64,000 nt of DNA, taken from Nostoc sp. MS1 (GTDB taxonomy: Bacteria; Cyanobacteriota; Cyanobacteriia; Cyanobacteriales; Nostocaceae). Every line of letters begins with the position of its first letter. Position 1 is the first letter of the stretch. The DNA lies in assembly GCF_019976755.1 (NCBI RefSeq), contig NZ_AP023441.1:1426001-1490000 (forward strand). Direction: 5' to 3'. The notes under the pieces were generated by a model, which had not been told where the DNA came from, did no database searches, and saw only the letters and a list, made by a program, of their open reading frames with translations. The position numbers and the translations under genes were made by a program. This document shows positions 19,168 to 27,237 of the stretch, in pieces.

Positions 19168-21729
19168 TCATTGGGACGGTCTACTCTTTTTGGGATTATA
19201 TTGTAGGAGCGATCGCCAGTCTTTTAAAATTGGTTCTGTCCAGAGCCAATTTTTGCTTAATTCGTCTAGCTGATAATTTACCGGGTCTTTTTCTAGAACA
19301 GCTTGGCGTAATTTGATAACTTCATTCATATATTGTGCTTGTTTATCTGGGGGTAAATCACGAGCAGATTTATACATCCCCAAAGCCAACCCAGCATAGG
19401 CTGGTAATGCTTCAAGTGGCACATCTGATCTGGGGGGTATTTCTGCGGATAAAGTTGTACTTCCTTGTTTAAGTGCTAAATTTAATGCTTGGAACCAAGT
19501 GTCATTTGCTCGGTTAATATTACCTTCAGCGTAATAAGCAAATCCTAAAGCATTGGTATATTTGAATGAATTTGGGTTAGCTTTCACCGCAGTTTCCCAA
19601 TATCGACGGGCATCATCAATACTGTATTGTTTATCTCCTGTTTGGATAGCCTGCCAAGCTAATCGTCCTTTGAGGAAGTTGACAGCAGCTTGCTTATTTT
19701 GGTCTGATGGTACTAAACTCAATGCAGCTTGGGCAGGTTTTAAAGCGTTGCGATTAAGTAATTCTTCTACAGCTGCTAACCCCCCTTTTAAATCGCCTTG
19801 ATTGAATTTTGTAGTAGCTGTAGCTGTTACCATTCCTGTAGGCATTTGCCTTAAATCCATTGGTTGGGGAGGAGTTTCCACTACGGATGGTGCGGGAATT
19901 GGGGGTAAATCACGGACTAATGATATGCGGCGAGTTTGCCACCACCAAGTAAAAATCAGTATAGCGGCGATCGCACCTGCGCCAATTATCCCAGCAAATT
20001 GCCAACGCTTGCGCCGGACACGATCTCTGGCTGCCAACAGACGGAATTTTTCTAACTCTTGACTCAGGTTTTGGGCAGTTTGATGATTTGCTGGTGGGAC
20101 GATACTTGCGTAATCTTCCCTTGGTGCAGGAGAAATCTGCCGTTCTAAATGACTATCTACTAAAGGTTGCCCCATTTCTGGAGGTAAATCAGGTTCTTCA
20201 TCCCTGATACCTTGCTGATCTAGTTGACGAAATATATCCGAAACAAAAGCCGAATCCTCTGCATAAGTGGGATCATCGTACTCAATTTCATCGACGAGAT
20301 CGCCCCAAGTTTCTTCACCCAACCAGTCCAACCCAGAGTCACGCGCCAACCCAGAGGAAATCATCTCTTCTATAGGCAAACCCATATCCGCATCGTCTAG
20401 TACACCAGAGTAAGCGGCTGTGGTATTAGCTGGCAGAGGTGAACTATATTCGTTTAATGAATCTACATTAGTAGCAGTGGCAATTTTGGCACTCAGGAAG
20501 CCATCAAACCCCGGCTGGAAATATAAGATTGGTAACGCCCAATATAGCTGATGGGAACCGTAAGCAGAAATTAATCCTTGACGTACCCGACTCACACATA
20601 AATCCACCGGGTATCCTTGACTCAAGTTACGGTAAAACAATTGTGTTAAAGTCAGCGCCACCTCATCAGGAATGCGTTCTGACATCGCCAACACACTTTG
20701 AATACCACGCTTGACTAAACTATCTGTAAGGTTGCGTTCACCTGAGTCGTTGTTATCTAAGGTAGCTGTGTATGCACCCCAACAGGAGTTAAACACTGCC
20801 ATCTGAATATTATTATTCACCAACAAACCCGCTAAATCATCACCAGTGAGGGTTTCTGTTAAGCCAGTGCGACTACTTACTAAATAAATTTCCCCACCAT
20901 TCGGCCCTAAGTTGCTGTGACCGGAGTAGTGTAAAACATGGTATCTGCCTTGTTCTAGGGCTTGGGTTAATTCTTCTCTACCTGGTTGGTTAAGTAAAGT
21001 CAGATCAATTTCTGGCAGATAATTACCGCCTTCGATGGTTCTGGGTAGTTGACGATGGAGTTCGGCTTGTAGCCTAATAGATTCTTGTTTGAGTAAATCC
21101 AAACTCGTCTTATCGGCAGGTGATGAGAGTACCATTAAAACTCTGACAACACCATCATCTGAAAGCTTGAGTCTATTTGTTGAAGGTAAACGGGAACCAG
21201 GAGAAATGCCACTTTGATAACGAGAGAAAGCAATGTAGGGGCCAGTTGCCAAAGGGCGATCGCCTGCGTGCATAACTTCCCAAGGCAAACGTGCTAACCT
21301 AATATCCTTCAGCCCTAGTCGTAAACGCAATACTTGTTGATGATTTTGGGCAATTCCTTGGGCAGTAATCCAGCTATCTCTGAGAGTGCCTTGAAACAGT
21401 GCATTATATAGTTGTTGACCCAGTGCTACTAAGTTAACCGAATTTCTAGCGATCGCACTTTCCCGCCCATTAGAGAGAAACATATCTCCCTGTAATACAG
21501 ACTTTAATGGGTCATTCATTAAATGCCCAGCCGCCGCCAACCAGTCAGCCACAGGCCAAGTCACCAGTTCTTCCGCCAAAGGAACCCCAGGCGCGACTTT
21601 CTCAGTCCGCACCAAATAATCATCTTTTCCTACTGGGGTTACAGAAATGTGAAATTCCTGGGACACAACTTCTCCTGCTTGCCTCCTCAATCTATCTTGA
21701 AACGCCAAAGTTTCAATTCGATTTGCCAC
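19168..21729 (-). CDS. hetF: HetF: CHAT-family protease controlling heterocyst differentiation
   Basis: 853 residues. A CHAT (caspase-HetF-associated-with-TPR) protease domain lies at about 130-410, with HYSGHSNLGPNGGEIYLVSS (catalytic His about 271) and MAVFNSCWGAY (Cys 316). An acidic linker follows, then one membrane segment (about 577-597, GIIGAGAIAAILIF) and a TPR-like C-terminal domain. In Nostoc, HetF is needed for heterocyst differentiation, limits HetR build-up and acts with PatU3. I assign hetF, rather than another CHAT protein, because of the NsiR1 array directly upstream on the other strand, as in Nostoc sp. PCC 7120. The start is GTG, with AGAGGGA almost touching it. Confidence 0.88.
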   Translation of the reverse strand: MANRIETLAFQDRLRRQAGEVVSQEFHISVTPVGKDDYLVRTEKVAPGVPLAEELVTWPVADWLAAAGHLMNDPLKSVLQGDMFLSNGRESAIARNSVNLVALGQQLYNALFQGTLRDSWITAQGIAQNHQQVLRLRLGLKDIRLARLPWEVMHAGDRPLATGPYIAFSRYQSGISPGSRLPSTNRLKLSDDGVVRVLMVLSSPADKTSLDLLKQESIRLQAELHRQLPRTIEGGNYLPEIDLTLLNQPGREELTQALEQGRYHVLHYSGHSNLGPNGGEIYLVSSRTGLTETLTGDDLAGLLVNNNIQMAVFNSCWGAYTATLDNNDSGERNLTDSLVKRGIQSVLAMSERIPDEVALTLTQLFYRNLSQGYPVDLCVSRVRQGLISAYGSHQLYWALPILYFQPGFDGFLSAKIATATNVDSLNEYSSPLPANTTAAYSGVLDDADMGLPIEEMISSGLARDSGLDWLGEETWGDLVDEIEYDDPTYAEDSAFVSDIFRQLDQQGIRDEEPDLPPEMGQPLVDSHLERQISPAPREDYASIVPPANHQTAQNLSQELEKFRLLAARDRVRRKRWQFAGIIGAGAIAAILIFTWWWQTRRISLVRDLPPIPAPSVVETPPQPMDLRQMPTGMVTATATTKFNQGDLKGGLAAVEELLNRNALKPAQAALSLVPSDQNKQAAVNFLKGRLAWQAIQTGDKQYSIDDARRYWETAVKANPNSFKYTNALGFAYYAEGNINRANDTWFQALNLALKQGSTTLSAEIPPRSDVPLEALPAYAGLALGMYKSARDLPPDKQAQYMNEVIKLRQAVLEKDPVNYQLDELSKNWLWTEPILKDWRSLLQYNPKKSRPSQ

Positions 21730-21803
21730 TCCCTCTGTTAGTTGAGATCCAACAAACCAAGAATGTTACATTACTCGGTTTTGCTGGTACATTTACAACT
21801 TTA

Positions 21804-21809
21804 TCCGGA
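21804..21809 (+). promoter_or_regulatory. DIF1-like -35 element of NsiR1 copy 0
   Basis: TCCGGA, 33 bp before the predicted RNA start at 21837. TCCGGA near -35 is the motif reported for differentiation-specific (DIF) promoters in Nostoc sp. PCC 7120. The same box at the same distance occurs before copies 11 and 12. Confidence 0.65.
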
Positions 21810-21836
21810 TTAGCTGGCATCCGCCCAGAACATTTT

Positions 21837-21898
21837 GATGGTAGATGCACCTTGATCTTCAACTCCTCTAGTTGGATAGTACCGACTAGGGGTTTTTT
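21837..21898 (+). ncRNA. NsiR1-like copy 0 (hetF-proximal, antisense)
   Basis: Divergent copy: core GATGGTAGATGCACCTTGAT, then CTCCTCTAGT...ACTAGGGG and six T. It lies 108-170 bp upstream of the hetF start codon on the opposite strand, so its transcript would be antisense to a hetF leader. This is the geometry through which NsiR1 is reported to repress hetF. Confidence 0.75.
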
Positions 21899-22124
21899 CT
21901 ATAACTAACACATACTGAGATTATTGTACTGTCTTGGGTAGGGAAAGTTCATCAATTCCTTATGGCTGACCTTTAGGGGTGTAGGGGTGTGAGGGAAGAA
22001 TATAGACTCTACATCTTAGTTTTATATCCTTATACAAACTTAAAGCGTAAACTCTAATCCAGCAAATACCATCATAATTTAGACAAAATTATCCGGGACG
22101 GGTAGGAAATAGGTAGAACAATTA

Positions 22125-22187
22125 ATTGGTAGATGCACCCTGATAACTAACTCCCCTAGCTGGCTGCCACCACTAGGGGCTTTTTTT
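22125..22187 (+). ncRNA. NsiR1-like copy 1
   Basis: ATTGGTAGATGCACCCTGAT core, hairpin CCCCTAG...CTAGGGG, seven T. The -35-like box is TCCGGG at 22092-22097. Confidence 0.85.
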
Positions 22188-22238
22188 GCCTAATTGAGAA
22201 ATTCATCCTGAACAGGTAGGGAATAGATAGAACAATTA

Positions 22239-22303
22239 ATTGGTAGATGCACCCTGATAACTAACTCCCCTTGTTGGCTTACACTGACTAGGGGCTTTTT
22301 TTT
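22239..22303 (+). ncRNA. NsiR1-like copy 2
   Basis: 65 nt, core plus CCCCTTGTTGG...ACTAGGGG hairpin and eight T. The -35-like box is TCCTGA (22206-22211), not TCCGGA. Confidence 0.85.
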
Positions 22304-22356
22304 GCCTAATTTTTAGAAATTCATCCTGAACAGGTAGGGAATAGATAGAACAATTA

Positions 22357-22421
22357 ATTGGTAGATGCACCCTGATAACTAACTCCCCTTGTTGGCTTAC
22401 ACTGACTAGGGGCTTTTTTTT
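22357..22421 (+). ncRNA. NsiR1-like copy 3
   Basis: Same transcript sequence as copy 2; the spacer before it reads CTAATTTTTAG rather than CTAATTGAG, giving a 118-bp period. Confidence 0.85.
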
Positions 22422-22472
22422 GCCTAATTGAGAAATTCATCCTGAACAGGTAGGGAATAGATAGAACAATTA

Positions 22473-22537
22473 ATTGGTAGATGCACCCTGATAACTAACT
22501 CCCCTTGTTGGCTTACACTGACTAGGGGCTTTTTTTT
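22473..22537 (+). ncRNA. NsiR1-like copy 4
   Basis: Same transcript sequence as copy 2, TCCTGA upstream, 116-bp period. Confidence 0.85.
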
Positions 22538-22588
22538 GCCTAATTGAGAAATTCATCCTGAACAGGTAGGGAATAGATAGAACAATTA

Positions 22589-22653
22589 ATTGGTAGATGC
22601 ACCCTGATAACTAACTCCCCTTGTTGGCTTACACTGACTAGGGGCTTTTTTTT
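22589..22653 (+). ncRNA. NsiR1-like copy 5
   Basis: Same transcript sequence as copy 2, TCCTGA upstream, 116-bp period. Confidence 0.85.
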
Positions 22654-22704
22654 GCCTAATTGAGAAATTCATCCTGAACAGGTAGGGAATAGATAGAACA
22701 ATTA

Positions 22705-22769
22705 ATTGGTAGATGCACCCTGATAACTAACTCCCCTTGTTGGCTTACACTGACTAGGGGCTTTTTTTT
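22705..22769 (+). ncRNA. NsiR1-like copy 6
   Basis: Same transcript sequence as copy 2, TCCTGA upstream, 116-bp period. Confidence 0.85.
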
Positions 22770-22820
22770 GCCTAATTGAGAAATTCATCCTGAACAGGTA
22801 GGGAATAGATAGAACAATTA

Positions 22821-22885
22821 ATTGGTAGATGCACCCTGATAACTAACTCCCCTTGTTGGCTTACACTGACTAGGGGCTTTTTTTT
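22821..22885 (+). ncRNA. NsiR1-like copy 7
   Basis: Same transcript sequence as copy 2, TCCTGA upstream; followed by the longer spacer. Confidence 0.85.
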
Positions 22886-22938
22886 GCCTAATTTTTAGAA
22901 ATTCATCCTGAACAGGTAGGGAATAGATAGAACAATTA

Positions 22939-23003
22939 ATTGGTAGATGCACCCTGATAACTAACTCCCCTTGTTGGCTTACACTAACTGGGGGCTTTTT
23001 TTT
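22939..23003 (+). ncRNA. NsiR1-like copy 8
   Basis: Variant hairpin right arm (CTAACTGGGGG instead of CTGACTAGGGG); the changes keep pairing by trading A-U and G-U pairs. TCCTGA upstream. Confidence 0.85.
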
Positions 23004-23054
23004 GCCTAATTGAGAAATTCATCCTGAACAGGTAGGGAATAGATAGAACAATTA

Positions 23055-23118
23055 ATTGGTAGATGCACCCTGATAACTAACTCCCCTTGTTGGCTTACAC
23101 TAACTGGGGGCTTTTTTT
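23055..23118 (+). ncRNA. NsiR1-like copy 9
   Basis: Same variant right arm as copy 8, seven T, TCCTGA upstream. Confidence 0.85.
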
Positions 23119-23170
23119 GCCTAATTTTAGAAATTTATCCGGGACAGGTAGGGAATAGGTAGAACAATTA

Positions 23171-23234
23171 ATTGGTAGATGCACCCTGATAACTAACTCC
23201 CCTGGTTGGCTTACACTGACTAGGGGCTTTTTTT
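23171..23234 (+). ncRNA. NsiR1-like copy 10
   Basis: Core plus CCCCTGGTTGG...ACTAGGGG hairpin and seven T. The -35-like box is TCCGGG (23138-23143), as in copy 1. Confidence 0.85.
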
Positions 23235-23304
23235 GTTTAGCAATCAGTAAATCCATTAATCCTCAGATTGCAGGAAATATACTGATTGCCTATGAATACA
23301 CTAA

Positions 23305-23370
23305 TTACTTTAATGAACTTACCCTAATAAATAACTCTCCCTAGTGGCTGCCACTTTAAGAGCTTTTTTT
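23305..23370 (+). ncRNA. Degenerate NsiR1-like unit (no GGTAGATG core)
   Basis: Keeps ACCCTAATAAATAACTC and a terminator (AGTGGC/GCCACT with a T tract) but has lost the ATTGGTAGATG start. Probably a decayed copy. Confidence 0.5.
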
Positions 23371-23403
23371 GTGGAAAAAGCAACTTCATTTGTGACATTT
23401 TCA

Positions 23404-23409
23404 TCCGGA
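23404..23409 (+). promoter_or_regulatory. DIF1-like -35 element of NsiR1 copy 11
   Basis: TCCGGA, 33 bp before the predicted start at 23437. Confidence 0.65.
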
Positions 23410-23436
23410 ATATCCTGTTGAATTGTAGAACAGTTA

Positions 23437-23495
23437 ATTGGTAGATGCACCCTGATAACTAACTCCCCTAGCTGGCTGCCACCACTAGGGGTTTT
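23437..23495 (+). ncRNA. NsiR1-like copy 11
   Basis: Core intact, hairpin CCCCTAG...CTAGGGG identical to copy 1, but the T tract is shorter (TTTTC). Confidence 0.8.
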
Positions 23496-23535
23496 CTATT
23501 AGAATTGAAGCACAGACGACCTTTCAATGAATTTA

Positions 23536-23541
23536 TCCGGA
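23536..23541 (+). promoter_or_regulatory. DIF1-like -35 element of NsiR1 copy 12
   Basis: TCCGGA, 33 bp before the predicted start at 23569. Confidence 0.65.
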
Positions 23542-23568
23542 AGACTGTAACTAAAAATAGAACAATTA

Positions 23569-23623
23569 ATTGGTAGATGCACCAGGATAACTAACTCCCT
23601 AGTTTGGTTAATACTAACCGATG
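23569..23623 (+). ncRNA. NsiR1-like copy 12 (terminator degenerate)
   Basis: Core ATTGGTAGATGCACCAGGAT, but no GGGG arm or T tract follows; it runs straight into copy 13 only 55 bp later. Copies 12 and 13 may be transcribed as one fused RNA ending at the terminator of copy 13. Confidence 0.65.
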
Positions 23624-23685
23624 ATTGGTAGATGCACCAGGATAACTAACTCCCCTGTTGAATTTGGTAGAAGCCAGGGGCTTTT
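23624..23685 (+). ncRNA. NsiR1-like copy 13
   Basis: Core plus CCCCTGttgaatttggtagaagCCAGGGG hairpin and TTTT. No TCCGGA box of its own at -35. Confidence 0.65.
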
Positions 23686-24362
23686 CGCTAGAAACCTTTG
23701 ATCACAACCTGCCCTGTAAGATTGGTAGTTGCTTAGGGCTACATTCTAGCTCAAGATTGGAGTTTTATTCTAGCGCGGATGATGAACTATTGCTAGGAAT
23801 GTCACCATCTTCTGACTAAAACTTCTTGAGTTCTAGGAATTATAACTTAACTTCTGCCATTTTCCAATTAATTCAGCAATCTGAAAAATCTTACCCTTCA
23901 GATGACTTATTTTGTACTGGCATTGCTTCAGAATTTGGTAGAAAATACCCTCTTTGAATGATGCGTCGGTATTCCTTACCATCAATCCTGTTGATTTCTA
24001 TATGTTAGTTCAGCAGTAGTTATAATTTTTGTGCAGAGAGAGCATATCTAGACGCTCATGCCTCAATTATTTGCAAACTTTAATATAGGAGGTAGTTGTG
24101 GTTAGTAGGGTGGGCAATGCCAGCCCTTTCAAAGCGAACAAATGAACTAGTCTATTCAAAACTGAAACCCAGTCGCCGTATGGAATATGAGGTAGGACTT
24201 CAATGTAAGTAGCTCAGTGTTAAAAATTATCGCTATGGCAAGGCAGGAGGCAGAAGGCAGAGAGCAGTGCGGTCTTGGGCTTTGCCCAAGTGGAGCAACT
24301 GCGGAGAAGGGAAGAGGATTATAGCCTTGTTTACCTTTCTTAACTTAGCTTTGTTTTTCCCA
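23686..24362. other. Non-coding stretch between sRNA array and IS relic
   Basis: No gene recognised. Contains a GTGGGCAATGCCAGCCC dispersed repeat near 24110 and a GCGGTCTTGGGCTTTGCCCAAG hairpin repeat near 24266, both of the scattered Nostoc type. The latter overlaps the start of the open frame that contains the TnpB relic. Confidence 0.5.
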
Positions 24363-24540
24363 CCGACTTACTTAAAACGCGGATTATTTCGTACTGCAAA
24401 CAATTGGTATATAAATGCTGATGCCAATGGTGCAGCAAATATACTTTCCAAAGTAGCGGCAACATTGGGGATTAACCTCAATGGAGTCAGTAGAGGCGCA
24501 TTGACTACGCCATTACGAGTTCATCTGTGGACTCTTAAGA
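24363..24540 (+). pseudogene. IS200/IS605-family TnpB (OrfB), C-terminal relic
   Basis: The open frame contains RGLFRTANNWYINADANGAA, then NILSKVAATLGINLNGVSRG and ALTTPLR. This is the last part of a TnpB RNA-guided nuclease: the zinc-finger-proximal tail with the conserved (I)NAD-x-NGA-x-NIL motif, whose Asp belongs to the RuvC-III site. The RuvC-I/II and N-terminal parts are absent, and the upstream part of the frame is unrelated repeat sequence, so it is non-functional. The element's right end follows directly. Confidence 0.8.
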
Positions 24541-24617
24541 ATCCCCCGACTTTTTGTTTAAATGAGCGTTCGCGTAGCGTGTCGTAAGACAAGCGAAATT
24601 TAAACAGTCGGGGAAGT
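24541..24617 (+). mobile_element. IS605-type right end / omegaRNA-like hairpin
   Basis: AATCCCCCGACT...AGTCGGGGAAGTGTC encloses TTTAAAT/ATTTAAA, making a long hairpin just after the tnpB stop, where IS605 elements carry their subterminal palindrome and omegaRNA scaffold. A GCGTTCGCGTAGCGTGTCG dispersed palindrome sits in the loop. Confidence 0.6.
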
Positions 24618-24695
24618 GTCAAAAATCAGTTCATGGGGCGTATAGAGCCAGAGCCACAAACTTAATAGTCAGTACCACAGCACTATGAATAAATT

Positions 24696-25817
24696 TTAAC
24701 CCCTAAAACCTGGAATTAAACGCTTGAGGGCGCGTCCAGCAACACTGCTGTAGGACATTTCACCACAGAGGATTTTCCCCATAACTTTGGGTGCAGTGGG
24801 ACGCTTAACACCCACTTGATAACCAACGCTAGGAAAGCGATAAAATGCACCTGCTAATTTTTGCGCCCAAGCCATTTCCGCACCCCAAGTTTCATGGATG
24901 ATTTTGGTATATTCTTCTAAAGCGTTGATATCACCACAAAGGGCTTTGTCAACTGCGGCTGCGGCGTGAACACCACTATAAATTGAGGGACGAATACCTT
25001 CTGCGGTCATGGGGTCAACTACACAAGCTGCTTCTCCCGCCAAGATAGCGTTTTGTGTATGTAACTTCTGATTACCATCCCATAAGGCGATAGGATGACC
25101 ATATTGCTTACTGGTCTGGACATCTATATTAAATAATTTAGAGTATTCAACCAAAATTTTCTTAAAATCTTGGGGTTGTCCACCGATAAAGGTTCCTACA
25201 CCAATTGAATAACCATTTTCTTTAGGAAAGTTCCAAATATAGCCGTTTTTGACTAAACCGAACTCGAAGTGAATTGTCGATTTATCTTCAACATCGGCGG
25301 GAACTTCTGCTTCTAATGCACCAGCTAAACGGCGTTTACGGTCTTTGAAGCCTAGCCATTTTGCCATCGGGCCTTTAGCACCATCAGCCGCGATTAAATA
25401 GCGTCCAGTAACGGGGCCATTTGCTGTGTTAACTTGCCAGCGATCGCTACTAAATTCAACTCCTGTTACTTCTGTATTATCTCGCAGTTCTGCGCCTTGC
25501 TTTTGCGCTTGCTGTACTAAAAAATGGTCAAAAACTTCCCGGCGCACCATCCACACTGGTTCTTTCGTACCAATTTCCGCCTCTACAGGGTCGCCTAAGT
25601 TCCAGGTAAAACGAAACGAGTCTACCTTCAGAGAAATTGCGGGGCTAAAGTCAAAGTCAAACCATTCGGCAACTATTGGTGACACTCCCCCACCACATGG
25701 TTTATATCTAGGTAAGGATTCTTTTTCTAAAATTAATACTGAATGCCCTTTTTTGGCCAAATGATATGCTGCTGCGCCACCCGCAGGCCCAGCACCGACA
25801 ATAATAACGTCGTACAT
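24696..25817 (-). CDS. Geranylgeranyl reductase family FAD-dependent oxidoreductase
   Basis: About 373 residues, start MYDVIIVGAGPAGGAAAYHL (GxGxxG FAD fold). Other family signatures are RYKPCGGGVSP, YLIAADGAKGPMAKWLG and ILAGEAACVVDPMTAEGIR (the GD-like FAD-binding motif, here GEAA). The PCGG motif and overall pattern place it in the geranylgeranyl reductase superfamily, but it is shorter than and different from the chlorophyll-synthesis enzyme ChlP, so I give no symbol. Likely substrate: an isoprenoid chain. The ATG at 25817 is chosen because the Rossmann strand starts there. Confidence 0.85.
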   Translation of the reverse strand: MYDVIIVGAGPAGGAAAYHLAKKGHSVLILEKESLPRYKPCGGGVSPIVAEWFDFDFSPAISLKVDSFRFTWNLGDPVEAEIGTKEPVWMVRREVFDHFLVQQAQKQGAELRDNTEVTGVEFSSDRWQVNTANGPVTGRYLIAADGAKGPMAKWLGFKDRKRRLAGALEAEVPADVEDKSTIHFEFGLVKNGYIWNFPKENGYSIGVGTFIGGQPQDFKKILVEYSKLFNIDVQTSKQYGHPIALWDGNQKLHTQNAILAGEAACVVDPMTAEGIRPSIYSGVHAAAAVDKALCGDINALEEYTKIIHETWGAEMAWAQKLAGAFYRFPSVGYQVGVKRPTAPKVMGKILCGEMSYSSVAGRALKRLIPGFRG

Positions 25818-25861
25818 AATTCCCAATGTTGACTGTTGACTATGGACTGTTGACTGTTGAT

Positions 25862-25893
25862 AAAAAGGCTGAAGAACCTAATGTCCTCCAGCC
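25862..25893 (-). terminator. Intrinsic terminator after frr
   Basis: On the minus strand, GGCTGGAGGA...TTCTTCAGCC followed by five T, 11 bp beyond the frr stop. It would end the pyrH-frr transcript. Confidence 0.75.
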
Positions 25894-25903
25894 AGGAAAT
25901 AAA

Positions 25904-26452
25904 TTAGACTGTGGAGATGTCTTTTTCTTTTTCAGCCAATAATTCGTCAACTCTGGCGGTGTACTTATTGGTGAGTTTTTGCAGTTTGTCTTGTAGGTCT
26001 TTAGATTCGTCTTCGGAAACTTCGGCGTTTTTCTCTTGTTTGCGAATTGAGTCTATCGCGTCACGGCGGATGTTACGAATAGCAACACGACCTTCTTCTG
26101 CGTACTTAGCAGCAAGTTTGACTAGTTCTTTACGGCGATCGCTTGTTAAAGGTGGTATATTCAAGCGCACTGTAGAACCGTCGTTACTAGGTGTTAAACC
26201 CACATCTGATAGAGAAATAGCCTTTTCGATAATATTTAGACTGCCTTTATCGTATGGCTGAATCAGTATTGTGGTAGCATCCGGTGTGCTAATGTTTGCC
26301 AAGGATTTTAAGGGTGTAGGTGTACCATAGTATTCTACAGATACCTTATCTAGTAGACTGGCATTGGCTCGGCCAGTCCTAATTGTATTAAATGACCGTT
26401 GAGTAGCCTCAACAGTATGTTGCATTTTACTTTCAGCTTCAGCTAATTTCAC
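25904..26452 (-). CDS. frr: Ribosome recycling factor
   Basis: 182 residues. Splits post-termination ribosomes together with EF-G. Conserved features: a helical N-terminus with FNTIRTGRANASLLDKVSVE, TPLKSLANI, ILIQPYDKGSL, RLNIPPLTSDRRKELVKLAA, and the long C-terminal helices. The start is a GTG at 26452: GGGAGG stands 5 bp before it and the protein then begins VKLAEAESKMQ, matching the family. This start overlaps the end of pyrH by 14 bp, so the two are translationally coupled, as in most bacteria. Confidence 0.95.
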   Translation of the reverse strand: MKLAEAESKMQHTVEATQRSFNTIRTGRANASLLDKVSVEYYGTPTPLKSLANISTPDATTILIQPYDKGSLNIIEKAISLSDVGLTPSNDGSTVRLNIPPLTSDRRKELVKLAAKYAEEGRVAIRNIRRDAIDSIRKQEKNAEVSEDESKDLQDKLQKLTNKYTARVDELLAEKEKDISTV

Positions 26453-27167
26453 AAGAACCTCCCACAAGGGTACCGATGGATTCTCCTAAAACAGCGCGGC
26501 GGATATTTCCTCGCGTTGTTAGGTCAAATACAAGAATAGGGATATTATTTTCTTTACAAAGGGCGATCGCCGTACTATCCATTACGCGCAAGTCTTGATT
26601 TAAGACATGGGCGTAGGTGAGACTGTTATAACGTTTGGCGTTAGGATAGATTTCGGGGTCTGCATCATACACCCCATCTACCTTAGTCGCTTTAAATATT
26701 ACTTCTGCGTCTATTTCTGCTGCTCTTAATGCTGCTGTTGTATCTGTGGTAAAAAATGGATTACCGGAACCCGCACCAAAAATAACCACCCGTCCCTTTT
26801 CTAGATGACGGATGGCTCGACGGCGGATATATGGTTCAGCTAATTCCTGCATAGCGATCGCAGTTTGTACCCGCGTCTGGACTCCTATGCGTTCTAGTGA
26901 ATCTTGTAGTGTCATGGCGTTCATGACCGTGGCGATCATACCAATATAATCGGCTGTGGCTCTATCCATCCCCGCCGAAGCGGCTTTAACGCCACGAAAA
27001 ATGTTACCACCGCCAACGACGATGGCAATCTGAACGCCAGTGGCTATCACCTCTGCTATTTCTTGGGCTATTTCTTTGACCACTTCTGGATCAATACCAT
27101 AACCCATGTTGCCCATTAAGGCTTCACCGCTCAGTTTGAGTAAAACCCGTCGGTAATTCGTTCCCAT
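26439..27167 (-). CDS. pyrH: UMP kinase
   Basis: 242 residues. Phosphorylates UMP to UDP in pyrimidine synthesis; amino-acid-kinase fold. Motifs: RVLLKLSGEALMG, IAIVVGGGNIFRG, GMIATVMNAMTLQD, VVIFGAGSGNPFFTTDTTAA, ALCKENNIPILVFDL. The ATG at 27167 gives the usual N-terminus; an upstream in-frame start at 27224 adds an atypical leader. First gene of the pyrH-frr pair. Confidence 0.95.
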   Translation of the reverse strand: MGTNYRRVLLKLSGEALMGNMGYGIDPEVVKEIAQEIAEVIATGVQIAIVVGGGNIFRGVKAASAGMDRATADYIGMIATVMNAMTLQDSLERIGVQTRVQTAIAMQELAEPYIRRRAIRHLEKGRVVIFGAGSGNPFFTTDTTAALRAAEIDAEVIFKATKVDGVYDADPEIYPNAKRYNSLTYAHVLNQDLRVMDSTAIALCKENNIPILVFDLTTRGNIRRAVLGESIGTLVGGSCEIS

Positions 27168-27237
27168 GAAGTTCCGCTTTATCAAAAAAGTTGCAAGTGC
27201 CTCCAATTTAAGATAGCAGTACAATGACTGTCTATGT

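Larger units (their letters stand above)
21837..23685 (+). repeat. Tandem array of NsiR1-type sRNA genes (period about 116 bp)
   Basis: Fourteen occurrences of a GGTAGATGCACC core on the plus strand, antisense to the upstream region of hetF. A typical unit has a TCCNGN box, 33 bp further the RNA start (ATTGGTAGATGCACC), then a CCCCT...AGGGG hairpin and a 7-8 T tract. Spacings between successive units from 22125 to 23171 are 114, 118, 116, 116, 116, 116, 118, 116 and 116 bp. Units 2-9 are nearly identical; outer units diverge. This matches the heterocyst-specific NsiR1 array beside hetF described in Nostoc sp. PCC 7120. The period, terminators and single orientation rule out a CRISPR. Confidence 0.92.

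Noticed and set aside
21837..23685. Array taken for a CRISPR locus
   Set aside because: The period is about 116 bp, nearly the whole unit is conserved with no variable spacers, and each unit ends in a T-tract terminator.
24267..24362. Upstream part of the TnpB-relic frame as coding sequence
   Set aside because: It translates a known type of dispersed hairpin repeat (GCGGTCTTGGGC...) and has no TnpB similarity; the resemblance begins only near 24363.
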